Notes: generated from the sequence alone by a model not told the origin. 64,000 nucleotides of DNA from Mycolicibacterium holsaticum DSM 44478 = JCM 12374 (GCF_019645835.1 NZ_CP080998.1:3596001-3660000), one strand, 5' to 3'. Counted from the first letter of the stretch, positions 11,447 to 22,408 are shown. A program made the numbers and translations.

Positions 11447-12471
11447 CGCTCGCGCGCTCCGCGCCGGTCCCGCAGGGTGCGGCCGGCGGCCGCCCCGACG
11501 GAGCCCGCGACCGCCGCCGCCGCCAGCGGGCGCGCGTGGCTTCGCAGCCACCACTCCGGGCTGTGGGCGTGCGCTTTGGCGTCGAACACGCCGTGGGCCC
11601 CATGATCGGTGCCGGTTTCGCCGTCGAGTGGTTCGAACAGGTTGCCCGGGCGACCGTCGATCGTGTCGTCGGTCTGCTGCGAGGAGAAGCCGGTGCGGGC
11701 CAGGTACCGGTCGAGCAGCGCGGGCACCATCCGCTGGCCGATCAGCGTCAGCACCGTGCTGGTACCCACCCAATATTGCTTGTGCTTGGGGTGTTTGGCG
11801 GCGTACACCACCGCCCTGGCCGGGATCTCCGGCTGGTACACCGGCGCCACCGGCTGCGGGTGTCCCGACAGTTTCGACCGCACCCAGGAGAACTGCGGGG
11901 TGTTGACTCCCGGCATCTGCACGACGGTGACGTTGACCTTGCTGTGGTCGTGCATCAACTCGGTGCGCAACGATTCGGTGAACCCGTTGATCGCGTGTTT
12001 GGCGCCGCAGTACGCCGACTGTAACGGGATCGACCGCATTCCCAGCGCGGAGCCGACCTGGATGATGGTGCCGCGGTTGCGGGGTTTCATCCGCTTGAGC
12101 GCGGCCATCGTGCCGTACACGAAACCGAGATAGGTCACGTCGGTGGCCCGTCGGAACTCCTCCGGCGTGATCTGGTCGAACGGCGCGAAAATCGTGGCGA
12201 ATGCGCCGTTCACCCACACGTCGATGGGACCGAACGTGTCCTCGATCCGGTCCGCGGCGGCATCCAGTTCGTTGGCGTCGGCCACATCGACCGGCACGGC
12301 CAGCGCGACGCCGCCCGCTTTCTGGACGTCGGCGGCCGCCGCCTCCAGCCCGGCACGCCCCCGTGCGATCAGCGCGACGCGCGCTCCGGTGGCTCCGAAG
12401 GCCCTCGCGACGGCCCGGCCGATGCCCGCGCTCGCGCCCGTCACCACCACAGTCGAGCTCGCGTTCGTCAT
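11443..12471 (-). CDS. Short-chain dehydrogenase with C-terminal membrane-like tail
   Basis: 342 aa. A classical SDR domain occupies residues about 7-250: nucleotide loop TGASAGIGRAVARA, active-site SAYCGAKHAIN (YxxxK), and the proline-containing MPGVNTPQF after it. The extra C-terminal 90 residues end with SHARPLAAAAVAGSVGAAAG, a probable membrane helix. The substrate is unknown. ATG 12471 has AGGAG at a good distance. It is translationally coupled to the 148-aa gene and divergent, across 273 bp, from the TPP-enzyme operon. Confidence 0.88.
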   Translation of the reverse strand: MTNASSTVVVTGASAGIGRAVARAFGATGARVALIARGRAGLEAAAADVQKAGGVALAVPVDVADANELDAAADRIEDTFGPIDVWVNGAFATIFAPFDQITPEEFRRATDVTYLGFVYGTMAALKRMKPRNRGTIIQVGSALGMRSIPLQSAYCGAKHAINGFTESLRTELMHDHSKVNVTVVQMPGVNTPQFSWVRSKLSGHPQPVAPVYQPEIPARAVVYAAKHPKHKQYWVGTSTVLTLIGQRMVPALLDRYLARTGFSSQQTDDTIDGRPGNLFEPLDGETGTDHGAHGVFDAKAHAHSPEWWLRSHARPLAAAAVAGSVGAAAGRTLRDRRGARER

Positions 12472-12744
12472 GTCGAAACTCCTGTGTTCCCTCGATGGTT
12501 CGTTCTCCACGACTACCCAGCGAGGGCGCTGTGATACGTGGAAGACAGCCGCTGTTGCCCGTCCCCCGAGTGAGCGTCGACTCCCAGCCAATGCACAGGG
12601 ATCGTCACGTATGAGCGCGCGGTGAACGGGTACGACGCTCGGGTAGGCCGCGTACCCGCCGCGCTCGTATACCGCCACCCGGGTTCGCGAGGTTGTCGCG
12701 GGCACCGGCCGATGCGACATGCCGCGAATCGAAGGGAGACTTTC

Positions 12745-14538
12745 ATGTCCAGCCAGAACGTCGCCGATTTCCTGCTCGAACGGCTGCGGGCGTGGGACGT
12801 CGAGCATGTCTTCGGATACCCCGGTGACGGGATCAACGGAATCCTGGCAGCGTTCGGCCGCGCCGACAACAAACCGCAGTTCATCCAGTCCAGGCATGAG
12901 GAGATGAGCGCGTTCGAAGCCGTCGGGTACGCGAAGTTCGGTGACAAGGTGGGGGTCTGTATGGCGACGTCGGGCCCGGGTGCCATCCACCTGCTCAACG
13001 GGTTGTACGACGCGAAGCTCGACCATGTCCCGGTGGTGGCGATCGTCGGCCAGACCAACCGCAGCGCGATGGGCGGCTCCTACCAGCAGGAAGTCGACCT
13101 GCTCAGCCTCTACAAGGACGTCGCCAGCGAGTACGTCCAGATGGTGACGGTGCCCGAACAGCTGCCCAACGTGCTCGACCGCGCCATCCGCGTCGCGCTC
13201 AGCGAACGTGCCCCCACCGCGGTGATCATCCCGTCCGACGTTCAAGAGCTCGAGTACTCACCGCCCCAGCACGCGTTCAAGATGGTGCCGTCGAGCCTCG
13301 GAATCGACTGGCCGACACCTGCGCCCGACGACGCGGCGATCGCGCGCGCGGCCGAGGTGCTCAACGCGGGCGAGAAGGTGGCGATTCTCGTCGGCGCCGG
13401 TGCGCGCGGAGCGCACGAAGAGCTCGCCGAGGTCGCCGACCTGCTGGGCGCGGGCGCGGCGAAAGCGCTGCTGGGTAAGGATGTGCTCTCCGACGAATTA
13501 CCTTGGGTCACCGGTTCGATCGGGCTGCTGGGCACACGGCCGTCGTACGAGTTGATGCGCGACTGCGACACGCTGCTGACCGTCGGCTCGAGCTTCCCCT
13601 ACACGCAGTTCCTACCGCAGTTCGACCAGGCCCGCGCCGTCCAGATCGACATCAACCCGAAGATGATCGGCATGCGCTACCCCTATGAGGTCAACGTGGT
13701 GGCCGACGCCAAAGTCGCGTTGCGCGCGCTGATTCCGCATCTGCAGCGCAAACAGGACCGGTCCTGGCGGGAAACGATCGAGTCGACGGTGGCGCGGTGG
13801 TGGGAGACCATGCACATGGAGGCCATGGTGTCGGCCCACCCGATCAACCCGTTGCGGCTCTTCGCCGAGCTGTCCCCGCAGCTGCCGGGTAATGCGATCG
13901 TGGCCGCCGATTCCGGCTCCGCGGCCAACTGGTATGCCCGGCAGCTGCGTTTCCGTGATGACATCCGCGGGTCGCTGTCGGGCACGCTCGCGACGATGGG
14001 GCCCGGGGTGCCCTACGGCATCGGCGCCAAGTTCGCCGCCCCCGGCCGCCCCGTGATCGTGTTCGAGGGCGACGGCGCCATGCAGATGAACGGCCTGGCC
14101 GAACTGATCACCGTCAAACGGTTCTGGCACGAGTGGAGCGACCCGCGACTGATCATCGCGATCCTTCACAACAACGACCTGAACCAGGTGACGTGGGAGA
14201 TGCGCGCGATGGCCGGCGCACCGAAGTTCGTGGAGTCCCAGTCACTTCCGGATGTGGACTACGCGGCGTTTGCCGCCGGGCTGGGTTTGAACGCGATGGC
14301 GATAAAGGATCCCGAGGAGCTGCACGATGCGTGGCGCGATGCGCTGTCCGCGGACCGTCCGACCGTTCTCGACGTGTTCACCGACCCGGACATGCCGCCG
14401 ATTCCGCCGCACGCGGAGTGGGATCAGGCCAAGGCCGCAGCGGCGGCGGTGCTGAAGGGCGACGAGAATCGCTGGGGTTTCATCGTCGAGGGTGTCAAGA
14501 CCAAGGCGCAAGAGTTCTTGCCGCACAAGAACAGCTGA
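12745..14538 (+). CDS. TPP-dependent enzyme of the pyruvate oxidase/acetolactate synthase group
   Basis: 597 aa with the three-domain TPP fold. The N-terminal domain holds the catalytic glutamate in SRHEEMSAFEAVGYAKF and the ATSGPGAIHLLNGLYDAK stretch. The C-terminal TPP/Mg motif is GDGAMQMNG followed by NNDLNQ. The N-terminal signature resembles PoxB-like quinone-dependent pyruvate dehydrogenases more than decarboxylases of the benzoylformate type. ATG 12745 follows GAAGGGAG. The next gene starts 5 bp after its stop, so it leads a three-gene operon with an enolase-superfamily enzyme and an FAD/Fe-S dehydrogenase. Its 2-keto-acid substrate is not proven. Confidence 0.88.
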   Translation: MSSQNVADFLLERLRAWDVEHVFGYPGDGINGILAAFGRADNKPQFIQSRHEEMSAFEAVGYAKFGDKVGVCMATSGPGAIHLLNGLYDAKLDHVPVVAIVGQTNRSAMGGSYQQEVDLLSLYKDVASEYVQMVTVPEQLPNVLDRAIRVALSERAPTAVIIPSDVQELEYSPPQHAFKMVPSSLGIDWPTPAPDDAAIARAAEVLNAGEKVAILVGAGARGAHEELAEVADLLGAGAAKALLGKDVLSDELPWVTGSIGLLGTRPSYELMRDCDTLLTVGSSFPYTQFLPQFDQARAVQIDINPKMIGMRYPYEVNVVADAKVALRALIPHLQRKQDRSWRETIESTVARWWETMHMEAMVSAHPINPLRLFAELSPQLPGNAIVAADSGSAANWYARQLRFRDDIRGSLSGTLATMGPGVPYGIGAKFAAPGRPVIVFEGDGAMQMNGLAELITVKRFWHEWSDPRLIIAILHNNDLNQVTWEMRAMAGAPKFVESQSLPDVDYAAFAAGLGLNAMAIKDPEELHDAWRDALSADRPTVLDVFTDPDMPPIPPHAEWDQAKAAAAAVLKGDENRWGFIVEGVKTKAQEFLPHKNS

Positions 14539-14543
14539 CGTCG

Positions 14544-15671
14544 ATGCCGATGACCGCGGACCGGGCGAGCGTCGAGGGCGCCCCGGTGGAGTCGGTGAGC
14601 GCGGCGGCCTACACCATTCCCACCGACACGCCGGAGGCGGATGGCACCCTGAGTTGGGACTCGACCACGTTGATCCTCGTCGAGGCCAGGGCCGGCGGCT
14701 GCTGCGGTATCGGCTGGACCTACGGTGCCAGCGTGGTGGCCGACTTGGTCACGCGCAAGCTCGCCGACATCGTGGTCGGGCGCCCGGCACTCGACATCGG
14801 GTCGTGCTTCACCGCGATGGTCGCGGCGATCCGCAATATCGGCCGGGACGGCGTTGCCGGGCAGGCGATCTCGGCGGTCGACGTCGCGTTGTGGGACCTC
14901 AAGGCGCGGATGCTGCGGGTACCGCTGTACCGCCTGCTCGGCGCGGTACGCGACGAGGTGGCCGTCTACGGCAGCGGCGGCTTCACCAGCTACGACGACG
15001 AGCAACTGCGTGCTCAGCTCACGCGGTGGACCCGGCTCGGCATACCCCGCGTAAAAATCAAGATCGGCGAATCGTGGGGCAGGCGCACGGAACGGGACCT
15101 GGCCCGGATGGGCATGGCGCGCGAGACGGTGGGCGATGCCACAGAACTCTACGTCGACGCCAACGGCGGATACGGACGTAAACAGGCCGTCCGGGTGATG
15201 CGTGCGGCCGCGGAGTTCGACGTGCGCTGGTTTGAGGAGCCGGTGTCCTCCGACGACCTCGACGGTTTGCGCGCCGTGCGCGACGCCGTCGATGCGGATG
15301 TGGCCGCCGGCGAGTACGGCTACGACCTGTATTACTTCCGTCGCATGTGCGAGGCGCGGGCGGTGGACTGCCTGCAGATCGACGCGACGCGGTGCGGTGG
15401 GCTGACCGAATGGCTGCGGGCCGCCGCGGTGGCGGCGGCGTACGGGCTCGAAGTGTCCGGACATTGCGCCCCGTATCTGCACATGCACGTTGCCGCGGCC
15501 ACGCCGAACCTTCGTCATCTGGAATGGTTTCACGACCACGTCCGGATCGAACAAATGATCTTCGACGGAGCGCGCGATCCCGTCGGCGGCGCGTTACGCC
15601 CCGACACCGAGGCGCCAGGACACGGCCTCGAGCTCCGTGTCCCCGCCGTCGAGCAGTTCCGAACCCACTGA
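14544..15671 (+). CDS. Mandelate racemase/muconate lactonizing enzyme family protein
   Basis: 375 aa, enolase superfamily. The catalytic residues of the mandelate-racemase subgroup are visible: the KxK lysine in VKIKIG, metal ligands in YVDANGGY, WFEEPVS and AGEYGYD, the Asp of the His-Asp dyad in QIDATRCGG, the His in VSGHCAPYLH, and a following Glu in LRHLEWFHD. It should therefore abstract the alpha proton of a carboxylate, as a racemase or an acid-sugar dehydratase; the sequence alone cannot decide which. It lies 5 bp after the TPP enzyme and 17 bp before the FAD/Fe-S dehydrogenase. Confidence 0.87.
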   Translation: MPMTADRASVEGAPVESVSAAAYTIPTDTPEADGTLSWDSTTLILVEARAGGCCGIGWTYGASVVADLVTRKLADIVVGRPALDIGSCFTAMVAAIRNIGRDGVAGQAISAVDVALWDLKARMLRVPLYRLLGAVRDEVAVYGSGGFTSYDDEQLRAQLTRWTRLGIPRVKIKIGESWGRRTERDLARMGMARETVGDATELYVDANGGYGRKQAVRVMRAAAEFDVRWFEEPVSSDDLDGLRAVRDAVDADVAAGEYGYDLYYFRRMCEARAVDCLQIDATRCGGLTEWLRAAAVAAAYGLEVSGHCAPYLHMHVAAATPNLRHLEWFHDHVRIEQMIFDGARDPVGGALRPDTEAPGHGLELRVPAVEQFRTH

Positions 15672-15688
15672 TTGCCAAAGGAATTCAG

Positions 15689-18589
15689 GTGACTTCACTG
15701 CAACGGCCGCACGGCCACACACCGACCCTGTTCGAGTCGTTGTCCAACGACCTGGCGAAGCGGGTGTGCGGAGAGGTGCGGTTCGACCCCGGTTCACGCG
15801 CCGCGTATTCAACCGATGCGTCCAACTACCGTCAGATCCCGATCGGCGTGGTGGTGCCCGCCACACCGGAGGGCGCCGAGGAAGCCGTCGCGGTGTGTCG
15901 CGAGTACGACGTTCCCGTGCTGTCCCGCGGTGGCGGAACCAGCCTGGCCGGCCAGTGCTGCAATGCCGCGGTCGTTCTCGACTGGAGCAAGTACTGCACG
16001 CGGATCGTCTCGGTCGACACCGAGGCGGCCACCGCGATCGTCGAACCGGGCATCAAGCTAGACCAGATGAACGGCCAGTTGAAGCCGCACGGCCTGATGG
16101 TGGGCCCGAAACCCTCGACCCATGTCAGCTGCACGATCGGCGGGATGATCGGCAACAACTCATGTGGATCGACGGCGCAGGCCTACGGGAAAATGGTCGA
16201 TTCCATCCGGCGACTGGAGATCCTCACCTACGACGGTCTGCGTCTGTGGGTCGGTGCGGCCGACGACGCCGAACTGGGCCGGATCGAGTCCGAGGGCGGC
16301 CGACGGGCCGCGATCTACCGCGGCCTGCGCGACATCGTCGCCCGCTACGCAGACGACATCCGCACCAACTACCCGCACATTCCCCGCCGGGTGTCCGGAT
16401 ACAACTTGGATTCGCTGTTGCCGGAGAACGGTTTTCATCTCGCCAAGGCGTTGGTGGGCAGCGAGAGCACCCTTGTGACCGTGCTTCGCGCCGAAGTGGA
16501 TCTGGTACCCGTTCCCGCCGCGAGCACCCTTGCGATTCTGGGCTTCGATGACATCGCCGCCGCGGCCGACGCGGTGCCCGCCGTGCTCGAACACCAACCG
16601 GCGGCCCTCGAGGGCATCGATGACCGGCTGATCTCGCTCGAACACAGCCGCCGGCTCGCCGAGAAGGCGCTACGCGATCTCCCTGAAGGTAACGCGTGGT
16701 TGATGATCCAGATCAACGGCGACGACCAGGACGATGCCGACCGCAAAGCCCAGGAGATGATCCGGCATCTGGAGAAGACCGCGTCGATCTCTTCCAAAGT
16801 GTTCGACGACCCGGTCCGCAAGAACGAGGTCTGGGCCGCCCGCGAAGCCGGTCTCGGCGCCACCGCGTATCCGCCGGATGGCCCGGACACCCACGAAGGG
16901 TGGGAGGACGCCGCCGTACCACCGGATCGGCTCGGCGACTATCTGCGTGACTTCCACAAGCTGCTGGAACATTACGGCTACGGTTCCGCGTCGCTGTACG
17001 GCCACTTCGGCCAGGGCTGTGTGCATACCCGCATTCCGTTCGACCTGCGCACCGCCGAGGGCATCGACCGCTATCGGCACTTCGTCGAGGACGCCGCGCG
17101 ACTCGTGGTCGACTACGGCGGGTCACTGTCCGGTGAGCACGGCGACGGCCAGTCTCGGGCGGAGTTTCTTCCGATCATGTTCGGCGAGAGGGTGGTTCGC
17201 GCCTTCGAGGAGACCAAGGCGTTGTTCGACCCCGGCAACCGGATGAATCCGGGCAAGGTGGTCCACCCGTTCCGAGTCACCGACAATCTCCGCCTCGGCA
17301 CGTCGTATCTGCCGTTGGAGCCCAGGACCGCGTTTTCCTACCCCGAGGAGAACCACCGGTTCAGCAAGGCGGCCAATCGTTGTGTCGGCGTTGGGAAGTG
17401 CCGGGGCGAGGAGGACGGGGTCATGTGTCCCAGCTACCGCGCCACCGGTGAGGAGGAGCACTCCACGCGCGGCCGGTCCCGCTTGTTGTTCGAAATGCTG
17501 CAAGGCGAGGTCATCACCGACGGCTGGCGATCCACCGAGGTACGGGACGCGTTGGATCTGTGCCTGGCCTGCAAGGGCTGTCTGAGCGATTGCCCCGTCA
17601 ACGTGGACATGGCCACCTATAAAGCCGAGTTCCTGCACCATCACTACCGGCACCGGCTGCGGCCGATGGCGCACTACTCGATGGGCTGGCTGCCGTTGTT
17701 GGCGCGCGTGGCCGCGGTGATGCCAGGGCCGCTGAACGCCGCGGCGCACACCGCGGGGGTTTCCACGCTGCTGAAGAAAGTGGGCGGGATCGCCGAGCAG
17801 CGCGACATCCCGACGTTGGCGTCCCAGCGGTTCTCGTCCGAGTTCCACAGCAGCCAACCGAAGTCGACGTCGGCGCGGCGGGGAAAGGTCGTGCTGTGGC
17901 CCGACACCTTCACCAACAATTTCGACACCCACATCGCCCGTGACGCAGTAACCGTGCTGGCGGCCGCGGGCTTCGAGGTCGAGGTGCCCAAACCTGCGGT
18001 GTGCTGTGGCCTGACGTGGATCTCGACCGGCCAGCTCGGTGTCGCCAAGAAGGTGCTGCACCGGACGCTGAGGATCCTGCGCCCTGCGCTGCGGTCGGGC
18101 ACCCCGGTGGTTGTGCTGGAGCCCAGCTGTGCCGCGGTGTTCCGTTCGGACCTGACCAACCTGCTGTACGGGGACGAGGATGCCCACCGGCTGGCCCACC
18201 AGACCTACACGATCGGTGAGGCGTTGGCCAAGCTGGCACCGGAGTGGTCACCGCCGCAGCATCCGGCGGAGGCCATCGTTCAGCCGCACTGCCATCAGCA
18301 CGCGGTCCTGCATTTCACCGACGAGAAAGACCTGCTGGAGTCCGCCGGGGTGTCCGCGCGGGTGCTCGACGCCGGATGTTGCGGGCTAGCCGGAAATTTC
18401 GGGTTCGAACGCGGCCATTACGACGTGTCCGTCGCCTGCGCCGAATACAAACTGCTGCCCGCCGTGCGGGGCGCCGGCGCGGACACCCTCGTACTGGCCG
18501 ACGGGTTCAGTTGCCGTACGCAGATCGCTCAGTTGTCCGGCCGCCGGGCCGTCCATACAGTGCAGGCGCTGGCGGCCGCGCTGCGTTAG
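15689..18589 (+). CDS. FAD-linked oxidase / Fe-S dehydrogenase (D-lactate dehydrogenase-like)
   Basis: 966 aa. Domains in order: a PCMH FAD-binding domain (about 45-270, with SRGGGTSLAGQCC and GGMIGNNSCGS), FAD-oxidase C-terminal domain (about 280-540, with GHFGQGCVHTRIPF and LSGEHGDGQ), a ferredoxin-like pair (CVGVGKCRG and CLACKGCLSDCPVNVD), and CCG domains (VCCGLTWISTGQ and GCCGLAGNFGFE). This architecture is found in membrane-linked D-lactate/2-hydroxyglutarate-type dehydrogenases. GTG 15689 is preceded by AAAGGA at 6 bp. As the third gene of the operon it could make the 2-keto acid used by the TPP enzyme. Confidence 0.9.
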   Translation: MTSLQRPHGHTPTLFESLSNDLAKRVCGEVRFDPGSRAAYSTDASNYRQIPIGVVVPATPEGAEEAVAVCREYDVPVLSRGGGTSLAGQCCNAAVVLDWSKYCTRIVSVDTEAATAIVEPGIKLDQMNGQLKPHGLMVGPKPSTHVSCTIGGMIGNNSCGSTAQAYGKMVDSIRRLEILTYDGLRLWVGAADDAELGRIESEGGRRAAIYRGLRDIVARYADDIRTNYPHIPRRVSGYNLDSLLPENGFHLAKALVGSESTLVTVLRAEVDLVPVPAASTLAILGFDDIAAAADAVPAVLEHQPAALEGIDDRLISLEHSRRLAEKALRDLPEGNAWLMIQINGDDQDDADRKAQEMIRHLEKTASISSKVFDDPVRKNEVWAAREAGLGATAYPPDGPDTHEGWEDAAVPPDRLGDYLRDFHKLLEHYGYGSASLYGHFGQGCVHTRIPFDLRTAEGIDRYRHFVEDAARLVVDYGGSLSGEHGDGQSRAEFLPIMFGERVVRAFEETKALFDPGNRMNPGKVVHPFRVTDNLRLGTSYLPLEPRTAFSYPEENHRFSKAANRCVGVGKCRGEEDGVMCPSYRATGEEEHSTRGRSRLLFEMLQGEVITDGWRSTEVRDALDLCLACKGCLSDCPVNVDMATYKAEFLHHHYRHRLRPMAHYSMGWLPLLARVAAVMPGPLNAAAHTAGVSTLLKKVGGIAEQRDIPTLASQRFSSEFHSSQPKSTSARRGKVVLWPDTFTNNFDTHIARDAVTVLAAAGFEVEVPKPAVCCGLTWISTGQLGVAKKVLHRTLRILRPALRSGTPVVVLEPSCAAVFRSDLTNLLYGDEDAHRLAHQTYTIGEALAKLAPEWSPPQHPAEAIVQPHCHQHAVLHFTDEKDLLESAGVSARVLDAGCCGLAGNFGFERGHYDVSVACAEYKLLPAVRGAGADTLVLADGFSCRTQIAQLSGRRAVHTVQALAAALR

Positions 18590-18685
18590 CGTCCGCCGTC
18601 GCCTCGAATATCGCTCGCGCCGGGCGGAACCATCAGCAAGTTCTTGGGTTGTATCGGTTTGGACGCCCGCTGTCCGGCTAACCAC

Positions 18686-18705
18686 GGTACAGACCGGTCT
18701 GTACC
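18686..18705. promoter_or_regulatory. Perfect 20-bp palindrome upstream of sigma factor
   Basis: GGTACAGACCGGTCTGTACC is an exact 20-bp palindrome in the 200-bp gap before the sigma-factor gene. Its ACAGACCGGTCTGT core is of TetR-operator type and resembles the site at 10320-10337. Confidence 0.75.
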
Positions 18706-18789
18706 GCCCTGTTCGGGCCGGACAAGAGCGATGTGAGGATACGAAGTGAATCGACTTATGAGCCTCCCGGCCGGGAGGTTGTCGGCCTC

Positions 18790-19641
18790 ATGACCACGAT
18801 CGAGTCATCCGTTGGCCACGCTGCCGCCCCGCCCGACGAGACCGATGACTACATCGAGGTCGAGGGGTTGTACGCGCATCTGGAAGAGGCGCAGACCGAA
18901 GACGACAGGAGCTACTGGCGCCGAAAGATCATCGAGAAGGCCCTGCCACTGGCAGACCACATCGCCTACCGGTTCGTCAACCGCGGCGAATCCCGGGAGG
19001 ATCTGCTTCAAGTGGCGCGGCTGGCGCTGGTGAAGGCCGTTCACCGGTACGACCGCAACAAGGGCCGCTTCGTATCCTTCGCGGTGCCCACAGTGCTCGG
19101 GGAGATCCGCAGACACTTCCGCGACAACACCTGGGGTGTGCATGTGCCACGCCGCTACCAGGAGTCGACGCTTGCCGTCCGTGCAGCCGTCGATGATCTG
19201 GCGCAGCGCAACGGTCGCATGCCGACCGTGCAGGACCTGGCCAGTGAACTCGGTGTCACACCCGACGAGATCCGCCAAAGCGAGGAAGCGCGGCGGGCCT
19301 ATCGACCACTGTCCATCAACGAGGACCTGCCCACCGAGGACGGCCGCCCCCGGCTGCGAAGCTCGGTTCAGGGTGTCGAAGATGCCGGCTTCGCTCGCGT
19401 CGAAGACCTCACGGTCCTGGCCGAGCTGTTGCGCGAGCTTCCCGATCGAGAGCGTGCCGTTCTGCGGATGCGGTTCTACGACTGCCTCAAGCAGCGCGAC
19501 ATCGCCCAGTGCCTTGGCGTCTCACAGGTGCACGTATCACGGTTGCTGAGGTCGACGATCGAGCAGCTGCGGATCCGGATGTGCACCGACGGTGTGGCGA
19601 TCATCGCGGCGGCGTCATTGGCCGCGTGTCACGTCCGGTGA
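18790..19641 (+). CDS. SigF-group RNA polymerase sigma factor
   Basis: 283 aa, group III (SigB/F/G) sigma factor. Region 2 includes LPLADHIAYRF and SREDLLQVARLALVKAVHRYD, then FVSFAVPTVLGEIRRHFRD. Region 3 carries VPRRYQESTLAVRAAVDDLA. Region 4 carries LPDRERAVLRMRFYDCLKQR and LGVSQVHVSRLL. It looks like a paralogue of mycobacterial SigF, without an anti-sigma or anti-anti-sigma gene beside it. ATG 18790 is chosen (GGGAGG 10 bp upstream); an in-frame GTG at 18733 is possible. The C-terminal IIAAASLAACHVR is unusual for the family. Regulation may involve the palindrome at 18686. Confidence 0.9.
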   Translation: MTTIESSVGHAAAPPDETDDYIEVEGLYAHLEEAQTEDDRSYWRRKIIEKALPLADHIAYRFVNRGESREDLLQVARLALVKAVHRYDRNKGRFVSFAVPTVLGEIRRHFRDNTWGVHVPRRYQESTLAVRAAVDDLAQRNGRMPTVQDLASELGVTPDEIRQSEEARRAYRPLSINEDLPTEDGRPRLRSSVQGVEDAGFARVEDLTVLAELLRELPDRERAVLRMRFYDCLKQRDIAQCLGVSQVHVSRLLRSTIEQLRIRMCTDGVAIIAAASLAACHVR

Positions 19642-19689
19642 CCGTCCGAAGGTCCACGCTACGAAGCGGTCTCGGCGCGCACGCTGAGG

Positions 19690-20748
<1,059 letters not shown>

Positions 20749-22350
20749 TGGCGTGTCGCGCGGGCGGTCCAAAAACCGGTACTCCGACGGGTCGAACCGG
20801 CGGGTGGCCAGCCAGTACTGCCACGTCATCCCACTCCACAATGTCCGGTTGACGCCGTGCTCGTCCAGATACCAGCTCCGGCAGCCACCGGTGCTCCACA
20901 CGGTGCCCGCCAGCTTGTCCTGCAACTCGTCGTTGTAGCGGTCCTGGGCCTCGCGCGTCGGCGCCAACGCCTGCACACCGGCCCGGTCGACCGCGGCGAT
21001 GGCCTCGGCGGCGTACCGGATCTGCGACTCGATCATGAATACGACCGAGTTGTGCCCGAGCGCGGTGTTCGGCCCGAGCAGGAAGAACAGGTTGGGCATA
21101 TCGGCGACCGTGATGCCGCGCAGCGCCGCGATGCCCTCCCGGCTCCACCGGTCCACCAGGTCTTCGCCGCGAGGACCCTTGATGTGCACGTAGGTGTAGG
21201 AGTCGGTCACGTGAAAGCCGGTGCCGAATACGACGACGTCGACGTCGCGCTCGGTACCGTCGGCGGTGACGATGCCCCGCGGGGTGAACCGCGCAATGCC
21301 GTCGGTGATCACCTCGGTCTTGGGGTTGGCGATACCGCGGTAATAGGTGTCAGAGTTGAGGATCCGCTTGCACCCGGCCCGGTAGTCCGGGGTCAGCTTG
21401 CGGCGCAACTCGGGGTCTTTGATCGATCGGTTGATGTTCCACTTGCCCAGCAGCTCACCGATTTTCAGCAGTCGGGGCTGGCGCGTCATCGCGAAGCCGA
21501 CGGCTTCGTGACCCCAGTAGATGGCCGCACGCAGCAGTTGGCGGGTACCGGGCACATAGGTGAACGTCCGCTGCATCCACTCCGGGATGGGGTTGTTCGG
21601 GCGCGGCATCACCCATGCCGGGGTGCGCTGGTAAAGCTGCAGCGCACCAACATCTTTGACGATCTCCGGCACGATCTGGATCGCGCTGGCACCGGTTCCG
21701 ATCACCGCAACCCGTTTGCCGGTGAGGTCCACACTGTGGTCCCACTGCGCGGAATGGAAAGCGGCGCCCTGGTATTCGTCGAGCCCCTCGAAGTCGGGGA
21801 TCAGCGGTATGTGCAGCCCGCCGGCGCCGGATACCACGAACTGCGCGACGAACTCGCGGCCGTCCTTGGTGAACACATGCCAGCGCATCTCGTCTTCGTC
21901 CCAGTGCGCGCGGTCGACGTGGGAGTTGAACCGGACATACCGGCGCAGTCCGTACTTGTCGGCCACCCCCTTGAGGTAGTCGAAGATCTCCGGCTGGAAG
22001 GACCACATGTGCTTCCAGTCCGGCTTGGGCTCAAAGGAGAACGAGTACATGTGCGACGGGATGTCGCATGCACACCCCGGGTAGGTGTTGTCGCGCCAGG
22101 TGCCGCCGATCTCGTCGGCCTTCTCCAGGATCAGGAACTCGACACCGCGCTTCTGCAGCGCGATGCCCATCCCGAGACCGGAAAATCCGGTACCGATGAT
22201 CAATGTGCGGGTGTGCACAGGTTTGGCGGCCGTCGTATGGGCCGCCTGCTCGGCCACCGTCATCATGGGCCTCTTTCCTGGGAACGCCGGTACCGGGTAC
22301 TTACTCCAGTCTCCGGGCCACGGCCGCGGGTGTCAACGTGCGTCAGCTCT

Positions 22351-22408
22351 CGAGTGTGGCCTTATGACACAGTCCGGCGCCTCGAAGCGTGTCAAAACCC
22401 CACACTCG
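22351..22408. repeat. Intergenic inverted repeat, GAGTGTGG type
   Basis: Outer arms CGAGTGTGG (22351-22359) and CCACACTCG (22400-22408) pair exactly. Inner arms TGACAC (22365-22370) and GTGTCA (22389-22394) pair again. It lies between tetR and the monooxygenase, both on the minus strand. A related hairpin lies at 34252-34305. It could be a terminator or a dispersed repeat. Confidence 0.7.

Noticed and set aside
12472..13245. Upstream extension of the SDR at 11443
   Set aside because: The frame is open, but SDR homology begins at ATG 12471 with a good Shine-Dalgarno; the extension is antisense to the TPP enzyme.
12745..18589. Assignment as a true mandelate pathway (mdlABC)
   Set aside because: The TPP enzyme carries PoxB-like rather than benzoylformate-decarboxylase-like signatures, and the dehydrogenase is FAD/Fe-S, not the FMN type MdlB.
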